64,000 nt of DNA. Origin: Qipengyuania nanhaisediminis (GTDB lineage: Bacteria > Pseudomonadota > Alphaproteobacteria > Sphingomonadales > Sphingomonadaceae). Positions 15,556 to 24,730 of this stretch are shown one piece after another. Numbering within the stretch: the stretch's first letter is position 1; the number at the start of each line of letters is the position of its first letter. The notes under the pieces are model-generated. The model was not told the DNA's origin. It saw nothing but the letters and a program-made list of their open reading frames with translations, and did not search any database. The DNA lies in assembly GCF_900115585.1 (NCBI RefSeq), contig NZ_FOWZ01000001.1, forward strand, positions 310,001 through 374,000. The letters run 5' to 3'. The position numbers and the translations under genes were made by a program.

Positions 15556-17595
15556 TTGGCCGAACGTCGTTACAAGGCATTCATCAGCTATTCGCACCGC
15601 GACAAGCAGGTTGCGAATTGGCTCCACCATGCCCTGGAGACCTATCGCCTACCGAATCAGGAACTTGGATCGAAGGGTCGCGAGGGCCTCCAGCCGATCT
15701 TCAAGGATCGCGACGAACTTCCGGCTGCGGACAACCTCGGCGAAGCGATCAAGCAGGCGATCCGCGCCAGCGATGCCCTGATCGTCCTGTGCTCGCCGAG
15801 CGCCGCGCAGTCCCCGTGGATCGCGCGCGAGATCGATCTCTACAAACGGCTGAACGGAGACCGCGGGATCTTCCCCGTCATCGTCGAGGGCGAGCCACCG
15901 GACAATTTCCCTGCCCCCTTGCTGGTCCACTACGAAAACGGCGAACCTACCGACGCCGCATCCGAACCCATTGCAGCCGATATCCGGCCGGAAGGCGATG
16001 GCAGGAAGCTGGCCAAGCTCAAACTGATTGCCGGCCTGGCCCACATCGATCTCGACAGCCTGGTCCAGCGCGATGCAGCGCGACGGCAGAAGAGGCTCGC
16101 CATGGTCGCCGCCGCTTCGCTGGTGGGCATGGTCGGCACGTCCGGCCTTGCCCTTTACGCGATCGACCAGCGCAACGAGGCCCGCGATCAGCGCGCCGAG
16201 GCAGACGGCCTTATCGAATACATGCTCACCGACTTGCGCAAGCAACTGGAGCCGGTCGGGCGGCTGGAAGTGCTCGACGGCGTCGGCAAGCGCGCGATGG
16301 ACTACTATGCACGCCAGAAGCTGGAGGACCTTTCCGACAGCGAACTCGGCCGCCGCGCCCGCGCCACCATGCTTGTGGCGGAGGTCCAGAATGTGCGCGG
16401 GGACAATGCCGGGGCGCTGCCCGCCTTCCAGCAGGCGGCGCGGACGACGGAGGCCCTGCTGGCCCGCGACCCCGACGATCCGGAACGCCTGTATAATCAC
16501 GGACAGAGCCTGTTCTGGGTCGGCTACATCGCCTGGCAGCACGGCCGCATGAAAGAAGCGCGCGAGGCGCTGGAAGGCTATTCCGACATTTCCCACGAAC
16601 TGGCCGCCCGCGATCGCGACAATCTCGAATGGCAGATGGAAGAGGCCTATTCGCTCAGCAATCTGGGCACCATGGATTTCGAGGAGGGCAAGCTTGCAAG
16701 CGCTCTGGGCTATTTCCAGCGCAGCCTCGACCTTGTCGATACCGTATCCGAAAAGGAAGGACGCCCGGTCGCACGCCAGGTCGAATTGGGGGAATCGCAT
16801 TCATGGGTCTCGACGACGCTCAGGGACCTGGGGCGGATCGAGAATGCCATCGATGTCAGGCGACGGGAGCTGGCGATCTATTCCCCCATGCGCCGGGCCG
16901 ACCCCGGCAATGTCGATATCATCTACGCCGAGGCCTATGCCGCCGCCGCGATGGGAAGCATGCTGTTCGACCGGGGCGATTTTGCCGGCGCGCGGGAGAT
17001 GCTGGACAGGTCCATCGCGCTTGCGGAAGGACAGATAGCCGCCGATCCGCAAAACACCTTCGCCAAGGAACTGGCCAGGGGCAGCCTGCGTGACCGTGCG
17101 TTGATGGCGTGGCTGGAAGAGGACAGAAACGAAGCAACGCGCCTGTTCGGACGGCTCGAAGCGCACACAGCCTCGTTGAAGCGCGCAGACCCGGACAATT
17201 ACGAATGGGGCGTCGAAGACCCGGTGCGACTTGCGCTCTACAGGGCGTTCAGCGACCGCATGGCGGACCCTGCCGATGCCTTGCGAGAGAGGGCACGCTC
17301 CTGGCGCAAGGCACTCAAGCGGGAGGATCCCGACAGCCCGGCTCTTATTGTCGGCAGTCATGTGGTCGAAGGCCTCGCGCTCGACCGGATGAACCGGACG
17401 AATGAAGCGCGCGACGCCTATCGCAAGGCGCTTTCCATCGGGGCGGTCACGCGCGAGGTCGTCAACACGCGCAAGATCGCGTTTCAGGCTGTGGCGGCAG
17501 AACGGCTGGGCGAGCGGCAACGCGCCCGGACGCTGCGCAACAGGCTGGCCGAACTGGGCGTCGACCCGCCCATCGACAATGCCTTGAACCGTTAG
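15556..17595 (+). CDS. TIR domain - transmembrane - TPR repeat protein
   Basis: The 679-residue protein starts with a TIR domain (about residues 5-140): YKAFISYSHRDK at the first strand, KDRDELP in the BB-loop region and SPWIAREID, whose Glu (about 92) is where TIR NADases carry their catalytic glutamate. A membrane helix spans about 181-203, then comes a short coiled coil and tetratricopeptide-like helices to the C-terminus. TIR enzymes cleave NAD or make cyclic ADP-ribose signals; TPRs bind proteins. I chose the TTG at 15556 because GGAGGG lies 6 nt upstream; an in-frame TTG at 15517 has no such site. Confidence 0.85.
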   Translation: MAERRYKAFISYSHRDKQVANWLHHALETYRLPNQELGSKGREGLQPIFKDRDELPAADNLGEAIKQAIRASDALIVLCSPSAAQSPWIAREIDLYKRLNGDRGIFPVIVEGEPPDNFPAPLLVHYENGEPTDAASEPIAADIRPEGDGRKLAKLKLIAGLAHIDLDSLVQRDAARRQKRLAMVAAASLVGMVGTSGLALYAIDQRNEARDQRAEADGLIEYMLTDLRKQLEPVGRLEVLDGVGKRAMDYYARQKLEDLSDSELGRRARATMLVAEVQNVRGDNAGALPAFQQAARTTEALLARDPDDPERLYNHGQSLFWVGYIAWQHGRMKEAREALEGYSDISHELAARDRDNLEWQMEEAYSLSNLGTMDFEEGKLASALGYFQRSLDLVDTVSEKEGRPVARQVELGESHSWVSTTLRDLGRIENAIDVRRRELAIYSPMRRADPGNVDIIYAEAYAAAAMGSMLFDRGDFAGAREMLDRSIALAEGQIAADPQNTFAKELARGSLRDRALMAWLEEDRNEATRLFGRLEAHTASLKRADPDNYEWGVEDPVRLALYRAFSDRMADPADALRERARSWRKALKREDPDSPALIVGSHVVEGLALDRMNRTNEARDAYRKALSIGAVTREVVNTRKIAFQAVAAERLGERQRARTLRNRLAELGVDPPIDNALNR

Positions 17596-17681
17596 GGGAG
17601 GGACCCGGCCCAAAGTTCTTCCAGCCCTTCGGATCGCGCCAAAGGCACCGGACAGTCCGGGCCTCCTGAAGGAGAAGCACG

Positions 17682-18017
17682 ATGACGACTACCGCAGTAG
17701 GAGCAGTCACGATCACGATCGATGACAAGAAGAACAAGAGCTACAGCGCCGACGAAGTTACCCCGGACGCGAACAACCAGATCGTGATGACCCTGGTGTC
17801 CAGCGGCAGCAAGAGCTGGACGTACAAGGACAAGCCGATCACCATCAAGAACGATGAGAACTTCACCTGGACCCCGCAAGACGGCGGGGGCACGGTCCTG
17901 ACCGTCACCGATTCCGGTGAAGACAAGAAGAAGCATCCGAAGCACGACTACACGGTTCACGTGAAGAGCAATGATGGGGACGAGCTCGATATCGACCCCA
18001 AGATTGTCGACCGGTAA
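17682..18017 (+). CDS. Small beta-rich protein downstream of the TIR gene
   Basis: No family recognised. The 111-residue product is rich in Thr, Asp and Lys with alternating hydrophobic residues, suggesting a beta-sandwich; it has no signal peptide and no cysteine. A strong AAGGAG lies just upstream of the ATG. It follows the TIR-TPR gene by 86 bp in the same direction and may be its partner, substrate or inhibitor; that link is inferred from position only. Confidence 0.7.
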   Translation: MTTTAVGAVTITIDDKKNKSYSADEVTPDANNQIVMTLVSSGSKSWTYKDKPITIKNDENFTWTPQDGGGTVLTVTDSGEDKKKHPKHDYTVHVKSNDGDELDIDPKIVDR

Positions 18018-18033
18018 ACCGCTTTCGGGCAGG

Positions 18034-18072
18034 GGCAGGAGGCGCGCGCTGGACTTGCGCGCGTGTCCTGCC
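18034..18072 (+). terminator. Long hairpin before guaA
   Basis: GGCAGGA / TCCTGCC encloses a second GC-rich pairing of alternating CG. There is no T-run, so it may separate the TIR pair from guaA only partly, or act as a guaA leader hairpin. It ends 14 nt before the guaA ATG. Confidence 0.5.
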
Positions 18073-18086
18073 TAACCGCTTGGCGC

Positions 18087-19661
18087 ATGGACGACGCACA
18101 CCTTCCCGATTCCATCCTCATCGTCGATTTCGGCAGCCAGGTCACTCAGCTCATTGCACGCCGCGTGCGCGAAGCGGGTGTCTATTCCGAGATCGCGCCT
18201 TTCACGCAGGCCGAAGAGGCGTTCCATCGCCTCAAGCCCAAGGGCATCATCCTGTCGGGCTCGCCCGCAGGCGTGCCGGAAGAAGGCAGTCCGCGCGCGC
18301 CCGAGATGCTGTTCGAGGCGGGCATCCCGATCCTCGGCATCTGCTACGGCCAGCAAGTCATGAGCCACCAGCTCGGCGGCGAAGTCCGCCCGGGCCACGA
18401 AACCGGTGAAGGTGGCGAATTTGGCCGCGCCTTCCTGACCGTCACCAAGGAGTGCGCCCTGTTCGACGGCCTCTGGAAAGAGGGTGAGCGCCACCAGGTC
18501 TGGATGAGCCACGGCGACAAGGTGACCAAGTTCGCCCCCGGCTTCGAAATCGTCGCCATCTCCGACGGCGCGCCTTTCGCGGTCATCGCCGATGAAAAAC
18601 GCAAGTTCTACGGCACCCAGTTCCACCCCGAGGTCGTCCACACGCCCGACGGAGGCAAGCTGATCGCCAATTTCGTACGCCATGTCTGCGGGCTTGCCGG
18701 CGACTGGACCATGGCCGCCTATCGCGAAACCAAGGTTCGCGAGATCCGCGAGCAGGTGGGCGACGGCAAGGTTATCTGCGGCCTGTCGGGCGGCGTCGAC
18801 AGTTCGGTCGCGGCGATCCTCATCCACGAGGCGATCGGCGACCAGCTGACCTGCGTCTTCGTCGACCATGGCCTGCTTCGCCTCAACGAGCGCGAGCAGG
18901 TCGAGACCATGTTCCGCGACCATTACAATATCCCGCTGGTCGTCGTGGACGCCGAAGAGATGTTCATGGAAGGCCTCGCCGGCGTCACCGACCCGGAAGC
19001 CAAGCGCAAGTTCATCGGCAAGACCTTCATCGACGTCTTCGAAGCCGAAGCGAAGAATGTCGGCGGCGCGGACTTCCTCGCCCAGGGCACGCTCTATCCC
19101 GACGTTATCGAAAGCGTCAGCTTCACCGGCGGGCCTTCGGTAACGATCAAGAGCCACCACAATGTTGGCGGCCTGCCCGAACGCATGAACATGCAACTTG
19201 TCGAGCCGCTGCGCGAACTCTTCAAGGACGAGGTGCGCGAACTGGGCCGCGAGCTAGGCCTGCCCGACATGTTCGTCGGCCGCCATCCCTTCCCCGGACC
19301 GGGGCTTGCAATCCGCATCCCGGGCGAAGTGACCAAGGAACGCTGCGACATCCTGCGCAAGGCCGACGCGATCTATCTCGACGAGATCCGCAAGGCGGGC
19401 CTCTATGACGCGATCTGGCAGGCCTTTGCCGTGCTGCTGCCGGTCAAGACCGTGGGCGTGATGGGCGATTATCGAACCTACGACAGCGTCTGCGGCCTGC
19501 GCGCAGTAACATCGACCGACGGCATGACCGCCGATGTCTATCCCTTCGACGCGGCCTTCCTGACCGGCTGCGCCACGCGCATCGTCAACGAAGTCCAAGG
19601 CATCAATCGCGTTGTCTATGATTACACCAGCAAGCCGCCCGGCACGATCGAGTGGGAATAA
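18087..19661 (+). CDS. guaA: GMP synthase (glutamine-hydrolysing)
   Basis: GuaA converts XMP to GMP using glutamine and ATP. The 524-residue product has the class I amidotransferase domain (nucleophile Cys in LGICYGQQ, His-Glu in FHPEV), the PP-loop [11 protein letters not shown] and the C-terminal dimerisation domain ending in the family signature KPPGTIEWE. The start at ATG 18087 gives the usual length; the upstream GTG at 18063 would place the start inside a hairpin. Confidence 0.97.
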   Translation: MDDAHLPDSILIVDFGSQVTQLIARRVREAGVYSEIAPFTQAEEAFHRLKPKGIILSGSPAGVPEEGSPRAPEMLFEAGIPILGICYGQQVMSHQLGGEVRPGHETGEGGEFGRAFLTVTKECALFDGLWKEGERHQVWMSHGDKVTKFAPGFEIVAISDGAPFAVIADEKRKFYGTQFHPEVVHTPDGGKLIANFVRHVCGLAGDWTMAAYRETKVREIREQVGDGKVICGLSGGVDSSVAAILIHEAIGDQLTCVFVDHGLLRLNEREQVETMFRDHYNIPLVVVDAEEMFMEGLAGVTDPEAKRKFIGKTFIDVFEAEAKNVGGADFLAQGTLYPDVIESVSFTGGPSVTIKSHHNVGGLPERMNMQLVEPLRELFKDEVRELGRELGLPDMFVGRHPFPGPGLAIRIPGEVTKERCDILRKADAIYLDEIRKAGLYDAIWQAFAVLLPVKTVGVMGDYRTYDSVCGLRAVTSTDGMTADVYPFDAAFLTGCATRIVNEVQGINRVVYDYTSKPPGTIEWE

Positions 19662-19732
19662 GATCGGCGAAGAGGTTCTGATGCTAGCGGCAATCGCCTA
19701 GGCTGCATCCAAATTGTCGTGAGTGGTCACCG

Positions 19733-20515
19733 ATGATCGTCGAAAAGCTGAAATGGAAGTATCGCAAGGACGGGCTGCTGCCCACCATCCGTGCACTCGT
19801 CAAATATCCGTTCTGGATTGCGTATCGCACCATCGCCGAAGCGCCCATGCGCCGCAAATACGCCCGAATGCTGCAGCGCGGGACCGCCCAGGAACGCTTT
19901 TCGCAAATCTACGAAGAAAACCTCTGGACCAGCGGTGAATCCGGCAGCGGGGGAGGATCGGAGCTGTCGCGTACCGAGCAGGTCCGCGCGAGGCTGCCCA
20001 AGTTTGTCGAGAAGTATCAGATCGAACGGATCGTCGATGGGCCACGTGGCGATCTCAACTGGATGAAGCTGATCCTGCCGGAAATGGATGTCGATTACAT
20101 CGGTCTCGACATCGTCCCCACGGTAATCGAACGCAACCGGCAGGCATTCCAATCCGATCGCATCCGGTTCGAAGTCGCAGACCTCAGTAAGGATCCGATC
20201 CCTTCGTGCGATCTGGTGGTGGCCCGCGATTTCCTCTTTCACCTGTCCTTTGCGGATATCGACGCATACCTGCGCAACCTGGCGAAAACGGACTATCGCT
20301 ACGTGCTCACGACGACGCACATAGTGGAACCGGGCTTTGAAAATTCGGATATCGTGACCGGTGATTTCCGGCGCATCGATCTCACCAGGGCTCCATTCGG
20401 CATAGACGGTGACGCTCCGGTCGAATCCTTCCAAGATCACCCCGAAGGGCATAGCGTACCTCGCAAGATGATCCTTGTGCGCAAGGAAGACATGCCGACC
20501 GCCCTGACTTTCTAG
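19733..20515 (+). CDS. Class I SAM-dependent methyltransferase-like protein
   Basis: The 260-residue product has the Rossmann-like order of class I methyltransferases: motif I region RIVDGPRGDLNWMK (about residue 98), acidic motif II in YIGLDIVP, and a post-I segment FEVADLSKDPIPSCDLVVARDFLFHLS. Motif I departs from the usual DxGxG, with a proline-arginine insertion. The substrate is unknown; relatives are found with surface-polysaccharide genes. It stands alone after guaA. Confidence 0.75.
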   Translation: MIVEKLKWKYRKDGLLPTIRALVKYPFWIAYRTIAEAPMRRKYARMLQRGTAQERFSQIYEENLWTSGESGSGGGSELSRTEQVRARLPKFVEKYQIERIVDGPRGDLNWMKLILPEMDVDYIGLDIVPTVIERNRQAFQSDRIRFEVADLSKDPIPSCDLVVARDFLFHLSFADIDAYLRNLAKTDYRYVLTTTHIVEPGFENSDIVTGDFRRIDLTRAPFGIDGDAPVESFQDHPEGHSVPRKMILVRKEDMPTALTF

Positions 20516-20556
20516 CGCGTTGCGATGGGGACGAGCGACGCTTACAGGTCGCAGGG

Positions 20557-21270
20557 ATGCAGCTCCCACTCGGCCCCGACCCGCGCACCGAAACGCTGCT
20601 TCGCCTGCAGTCGCTGCTGATCCAGCGTTTCGGGCGCATCGAGAGGGCGGCGGCTGAATGGCGCGAGCCGGAGTGGGTGCTGGTCCAAGGTGTTATCGGC
20701 GCGCGGACCAAGTCCGAGATCTCTAATGCTGCGACCGATCGCCTGCTCAAACGCTATGGATCGTGGGAGCAAGTGGCCGAGGCGCCGCTGGAAGAATTGC
20801 AGGCGGAACTGGCGACGCAGACCTATCCCAATATCGCCGCCGAGCGCCTGAAGGGCAGCCTTACTGCGCTGGTCGAGCGGCGCGGCGCAGTCGACTTGGC
20901 CCACCTCGCGGAAATGGAAACGCTGCCCGCCATGCGCTGGCTGGAGCAGCTACCCGGCATCGGACGCAAGATCGCGGCAGGCGTGATGAATGCAAGTACG
21001 CTGGACCGGCGTGCCATCGTCCTCGACGGCCATCACACCCGTATCCTCCAGCGCATGGGACTGGTTCCGCCCAAAGCCACCACCGATCGCGCCTTCGAAG
21101 CGATCATGCCCGTCATGCCGGATAAGTGGGACGGCGCGACTTTCGATGAACATCACTTGCTCATGAAGAAGCTCGGCCAGACATGGTGCCGCCCCGCATC
21201 CCCCGACTGCGCCACCTGCCTGGCGCTATCGCTGTGCAAGACCGGAACCGAGCGGGTCGGCAAGCGCTGA
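20557..21270 (+). CDS. Endonuclease III-like HhH-GPD DNA glycosylase
   Basis: The 237-residue protein belongs to the HhH-GPD superfamily. The helix-hairpin-helix is LPGIGRKIAAGVM with the catalytic lysine position (about 139), the catalytic aspartate is in IVLDGHHTRI (about 156), and a C-x6-C-x2-C-x5-C iron-sulfur motif ends the protein. It removes damaged bases. It is clearly different from the adjacent Nth, so substrate specificity probably differs. Its stop is 6 bp before the nth start. Confidence 0.88.
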   Translation: MQLPLGPDPRTETLLRLQSLLIQRFGRIERAAAEWREPEWVLVQGVIGARTKSEISNAATDRLLKRYGSWEQVAEAPLEELQAELATQTYPNIAAERLKGSLTALVERRGAVDLAHLAEMETLPAMRWLEQLPGIGRKIAAGVMNASTLDRRAIVLDGHHTRILQRMGLVPPKATTDRAFEAIMPVMPDKWDGATFDEHHLLMKKLGQTWCRPASPDCATCLALSLCKTGTERVGKR

Positions 21271-21276
21271 TCGTCC

Positions 21277-21924
21277 ATGCTGGACGAGCGCCAAATCGAG
21301 GAAGTCTACCGCATCCTTTCGCAAGAGATGCCGGGGCGTACGCCGGACGCGAAGGGCCCCAAGGGCCAGCCCGACGCTTTCCGGTCCTGCATCTCCTTCA
21401 TGCTTTCCGCGCAATCGCTCGATCGCAATACGGCCAAGGCCGCGCGTCGGCTATTCGCGCTCGCGAAAACGCCGCAGGAAATGCTCGCGCTGGACGACGA
21501 TCAAATCGCCGCCGCGATCAAACCGTGCGGTCTCTACAATATGAAGACGCGCAACATCCGCGCCTTCTGCCACAGCCTGTTGGAGGACCACGGCGGGATC
21601 GTACCCGATACGCGGGAAGGCCTGTTGTCGCTCCCCGGCATAGGGCGCAAATGCGCGGACATCGTGCTGAGCTTTACTTTCGGCAAGGACGTGATCGCGG
21701 TCGACACCCATGTGCACCGCGTGTGCAACCGCATCGGCCTGACCGAGGCCAAGACTGCCGACAGGACTGCGGCCCAATTGGAAGAGCGCAGCCCCGCATG
21801 GGCCATGGCCGACGGACATTTTTGGCTGATCCAGTTCGGCAAGCGGGTATGCACCGCGCGCGCACCGAAATGTCCGCGTTGTCCGGTCTCGCAGCTGTGC
21901 GAATTCTACGCCGCTACCAGCTGA
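21277..21924 (+). CDS. nth: Endonuclease III
   Basis: Nth excises oxidised pyrimidines and nicks the abasic site. The 215-residue product has LPGIGRKCADIV with the catalytic lysine, VDTHVHRV with the catalytic aspartate, and the C-x6-C-x2-C-x5-C cluster motif. It forms an operon with the glycosylase-like gene upstream. Its 3' end overlaps the convergent DUF924 gene by 11 bp. Confidence 0.92.
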   Translation: MLDERQIEEVYRILSQEMPGRTPDAKGPKGQPDAFRSCISFMLSAQSLDRNTAKAARRLFALAKTPQEMLALDDDQIAAAIKPCGLYNMKTRNIRAFCHSLLEDHGGIVPDTREGLLSLPGIGRKCADIVLSFTFGKDVIAVDTHVHRVCNRIGLTEAKTADRTAAQLEERSPAWAMADGHFWLIQFGKRVCTARAPKCPRCPVSQLCEFYAATS

Positions 21925-22465
21925 AGCCGGCCTCGATCGCCGCTTTTTCTTCTGCAGTCGTTTCTCTCCCCAGCACCTCATTCCGGTGCGGGAAGCGGTC
22001 GAAACGCGCGATCATTTCGCGATGCGAGGTCGCGAATTCCAGCGCGCCGGGCACATGCTTTTCGAAAAGGGTGACGCAAAGGTTCTGATCCGAGATAGCC
22101 TCGCTGTGCATCAGCGGCATCAGGACGAATTGCTTTTGTGCAGTCTCCAGGCCGGCAAGCCAGCCGCGCTCCAGCACACCATGTGTCAGTTCCCGCGCCA
22201 AGGGGTCCCAAGCGAAGGCCTTTGCCGTGTCGCGATGGATGTTGCGCGGGATCTGGTCGAACAGGAGGATTGCCGCGCGCGCCGTATCGAGCTCGCCGAG
22301 GAAGCTGGCGGCGGGCTGTACGCCTTCGCGCTCCAGATCATCGCCGAAGCGGTCGCGCAGCATCGCATCTACGTCGGGAGAGGATGCGTACCAGTCGGAG
22401 CTGTCGAGCTCCTCGAACCAGGTGCGCAGAAGTGCACGCACCCAGTCTTCGTTGCTGTCGCTCAC
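21914..22465 (-). CDS. DUF924 family protein
   Basis: The 183-residue helical protein matches DUF924 (TPR-like fold): WFEELDSSDWYA, LFDQIPRNIHRD and HSEAISDQN segments in the expected order. The function is unknown. The start is GTG at 22465, which overlaps the TGA of the upstream gene as GTGA and has GAAGAAGG before it, so translation is coupled. A longer frame to 22567 lies entirely in the upstream gene and is rejected. Confidence 0.88.
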   Translation of the reverse strand: MSDSNEDWVRALLRTWFEELDSSDWYASSPDVDAMLRDRFGDDLEREGVQPAASFLGELDTARAAILLFDQIPRNIHRDTAKAFAWDPLARELTHGVLERGWLAGLETAQKQFVLMPLMHSEAISDQNLCVTLFEKHVPGALEFATSHREMIARFDRFPHRNEVLGRETTAEEKAAIEAGFSW

Positions 22466-22872
22466 CCTTCTTCGGGCAGGCGATAGGGAATGAAGTCGTC
22501 GAGGAAGATGACGCCGCTGAACATGTTGGAGGCGCGGTCGCGCGTGGTGACCTGGTCGGTGCGGCAAAGCTGCGAGCCGCTGAACTTGCGGATCACGAGG
22601 TAATCGCCGTCATCGATGGATTCGGGTGTCTTGGTGTAGTTCACCCAGATCGTCTTGCCGGACTTGTAGACCAGCGCCGTGTCGTCGATCCGCTGCATGG
22701 AGCGCGAACCGATGGTCGTGATGCAGCTTTCAGGCTCACCGGCTACGCGGCCTTCGAGCATCTTTGCGAGCTTCGCCTCGCCCTTCGTCATTTCCTTGTG
22801 GTCGTCCGCCTGGACGGCGGGTGCGGCCAGCAGGCCGAGGGCGGCGGTGGCAAGTGCAAGGCGTTTGATCAT
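22462..22872 (-). CDS. Small secreted protein of unknown function
   Basis: The 136-residue product has a clear signal peptide (about residues 1-22, ending AVQA) and a mature part with two cysteines (ESCITT and SQLCRTD) likely to form a disulphide. No named family is recognised. AGGAG precedes the ATG at 22872. It is the first gene of a two-gene operon with the DUF924 protein. Confidence 0.8.
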   Translation of the reverse strand: MIKRLALATAALGLLAAPAVQADDHKEMTKGEAKLAKMLEGRVAGEPESCITTIGSRSMQRIDDTALVYKSGKTIWVNYTKTPESIDDGDYLVIRKFSGSQLCRTDQVTTRDRASNMFSGVIFLDDFIPYRLPEEG

Positions 22873-22935
22873 GACGAGTCTCCTGATGCTTGGGACTATG
22901 TAACACAATACGCCTGAACCGCGCATGAGTTGCGG

Positions 22936-24360
22936 TCAGCCCGTGCCTCCGACAGTGATTCCGTCGATAAGCAGGGTCGGCTGGCCCACGCCGGCAGGCA
23001 CGCTCTGCCCGCCCTTGCCGCAGATGCCGATGCCTTCGTCGAGGGCCATGTCGTTGCCGATTCCCTTGACCCGCGTGAGGACGCTGGGACCATCGCCGAT
23101 CAGGGTGGCGCCCTTGATCGGGGCGACGATCTTGCCCTTCTCGACCTTGTAGGCCTCGGTGCAGGCGAAGACGAACTTGCCGCTCGTGATATCGACCTGC
23201 CCGCCACCGAAGCTGGTGGCATAAATGCCGTCGTCGAGGCGGCTGAGCAATTCGTCCGGGTCGTCGGTCCCGCTTTGCATGAAGGTGTTGGTCATGCGCG
23301 GCATGGGTGCGTGCTGGTAGCTTTCGCGCCGCCCGTTGCCGGTCGCTTCCACGCCCATGAGGCGGGCGTTGAGGCGGTCCTGCATGTAGCCCTTGAGAAT
23401 GCCGTCCTCGATCAGCACGGTCTCGCGCGTCGGCGTGCCTTCGTCATCGATGCTGAGCGATCCGCGACGCTCCGCCATGCTGCCATCGTCGATTACCGTT
23501 ACGCCCGGCGCTGCCACACGTTCGCCAATGCGGCCGGAAAAGGCGCTGGTGCCCTTGCGGTTGAAATCGCCTTCAAGGCCATGTCCCACCGCCTCGTGCA
23601 ACAGGACACCCGGCCAGCCGGATCCAAGCAGGACCGTCTGTTCACCTGCCGGAGCCGCCACGCTCTCGAGATTGACCAGCGCCTGTCGCACAGCTTCGTC
23701 GATCGCACGCATCCACGCGCCCTCGTCGAACAGGCGATCGTAGAGATAGCGGCCGCCAAGCCCGAAGAAGCCGGTTTCGCGCCGACCGTTCTGCTCTGCC
23801 ACCACCTGGATGTTCAGCCGCACCAGCGGACGGATGTCTCGCGCGGTGTAGCCATCCGGACGCACGATCTCGACCACGCTCCAATTGGCGAGAAGACTGG
23901 CCGAAACCTGCGCCACGCGCGGGTCCTTGGCCCGTGCGACCGCGTCGATCTTTTCCAGCAGCGCGACCTTTTCCTCGAACGGCACGAGGTCCAGCGGGCA
24001 CAGATCGGTGTAGAGGTGCCGGTTGGTCCTTTCCGGTACCGCCGCCAGCGGGCTCTTCGTCGGATCGAGCAATTGCAGCGTCTCGCCAGCCCGCGCGATG
24101 GCGGCTGCGCTGATGTCGTTGGCGTGGGCAAAGCCGGTGGTCTCGCCCGACACGCCCCGCAGGCCGAAGCCCGAATCGCGGCTGTAATCGGCTGTCTTCA
24201 GGCGACCATCGTCGAAGCCGAAAGCCTCGGACGCGATAAACTGCATATACAGCTCGCCATCGTCGCAGGACGACAGCAGGCGCCGCGTCAGCGATTGCGC
24301 TTCTTCGGGGGTGAGCTTGTGGCCGTAAATGAGGGCGTGCGGGTCGGAGGCAATGGTCAT
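22936..24360 (-). CDS. tldD: Metalloprotease TldD
   Basis: TldD, with its partner PmbA (TldE), forms a zinc protease that degrades unfolded or modified peptides in the cytosol. The 474-residue product carries the HExxxH zinc motif in HEAVGHGLEGD (about residue 260) and the family's glycine-rich C-terminus GIGICGKGGQS. pmbA is not in this window. Length is normal. Confidence 0.95.
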   Translation of the reverse strand: MTIASDPHALIYGHKLTPEEAQSLTRRLLSSCDDGELYMQFIASEAFGFDDGRLKTADYSRDSGFGLRGVSGETTGFAHANDISAAAIARAGETLQLLDPTKSPLAAVPERTNRHLYTDLCPLDLVPFEEKVALLEKIDAVARAKDPRVAQVSASLLANWSVVEIVRPDGYTARDIRPLVRLNIQVVAEQNGRRETGFFGLGGRYLYDRLFDEGAWMRAIDEAVRQALVNLESVAAPAGEQTVLLGSGWPGVLLHEAVGHGLEGDFNRKGTSAFSGRIGERVAAPGVTVIDDGSMAERRGSLSIDDEGTPTRETVLIEDGILKGYMQDRLNARLMGVEATGNGRRESYQHAPMPRMTNTFMQSGTDDPDELLSRLDDGIYATSFGGGQVDITSGKFVFACTEAYKVEKGKIVAPIKGATLIGDGPSVLTRVKGIGNDMALDEGIGICGKGGQSVPAGVGQPTLLIDGITVGGTG

Positions 24361-24414
24361 GCCGCCAATGTAGGCACGCAGGGAACGCTTGGCGAGGGGT
24401 GTTGGCGGGAGGGC

Positions 24415-24675
24415 CTAGCGGTGGCCCGGGTCGCCGCCTTCGGAAATATCCATCAGGGTCGACTGGTCGACACCGTCGGCAGGTCCGCCTTCCAGCACGA
24501 AGCGCCGGTCGCAATAGCCGCAATCGACATAGCCATGTTCGTCGATCTCGAGATAGACCTTGGGATGGCCCAGCGCGATCGGCTTGTAATTCTCGCCGCT
24601 GCGGATGTCGGTTGCACCGTCGCACCACACCCTACGCGTGGTGACCTTGGACACTTCGGGAGGAGGCAGGCTCAT
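24415..24675 (-). CDS. Zinc-finger CHCC domain protein
   Basis: The 86-residue product has the zf-CHCC pattern, with HPKVYLEID followed by CGYCDRRFVL; a further cysteine lies at about 18. This is the domain of the mitochondrial complex I subunit NDUFS6, and bacterial homologues are widespread in alphaproteobacteria, where they may accompany complex I. It lies upstream of tldD in the same direction. Confidence 0.85.
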   Translation of the reverse strand: MSLPPPEVSKVTTRRVWCDGATDIRSGENYKPIALGHPKVYLEIDEHGYVDCGYCDRRFVLEGGPADGVDQSTLMDISEGGDPGHR

Positions 24676-24730
24676 GGCGGGTGCCGATAATGGGTTTTTA
24701 TGCGCGCCTCAAGCGCCTAGAGGCACTGAC

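Noticed and set aside
22930-24690. Long open frame (586 codons) antisense to tldD
   Set aside because: Shadow of tldD; composition typical of antisense frames in GC-rich genes, with no recognisable domain.
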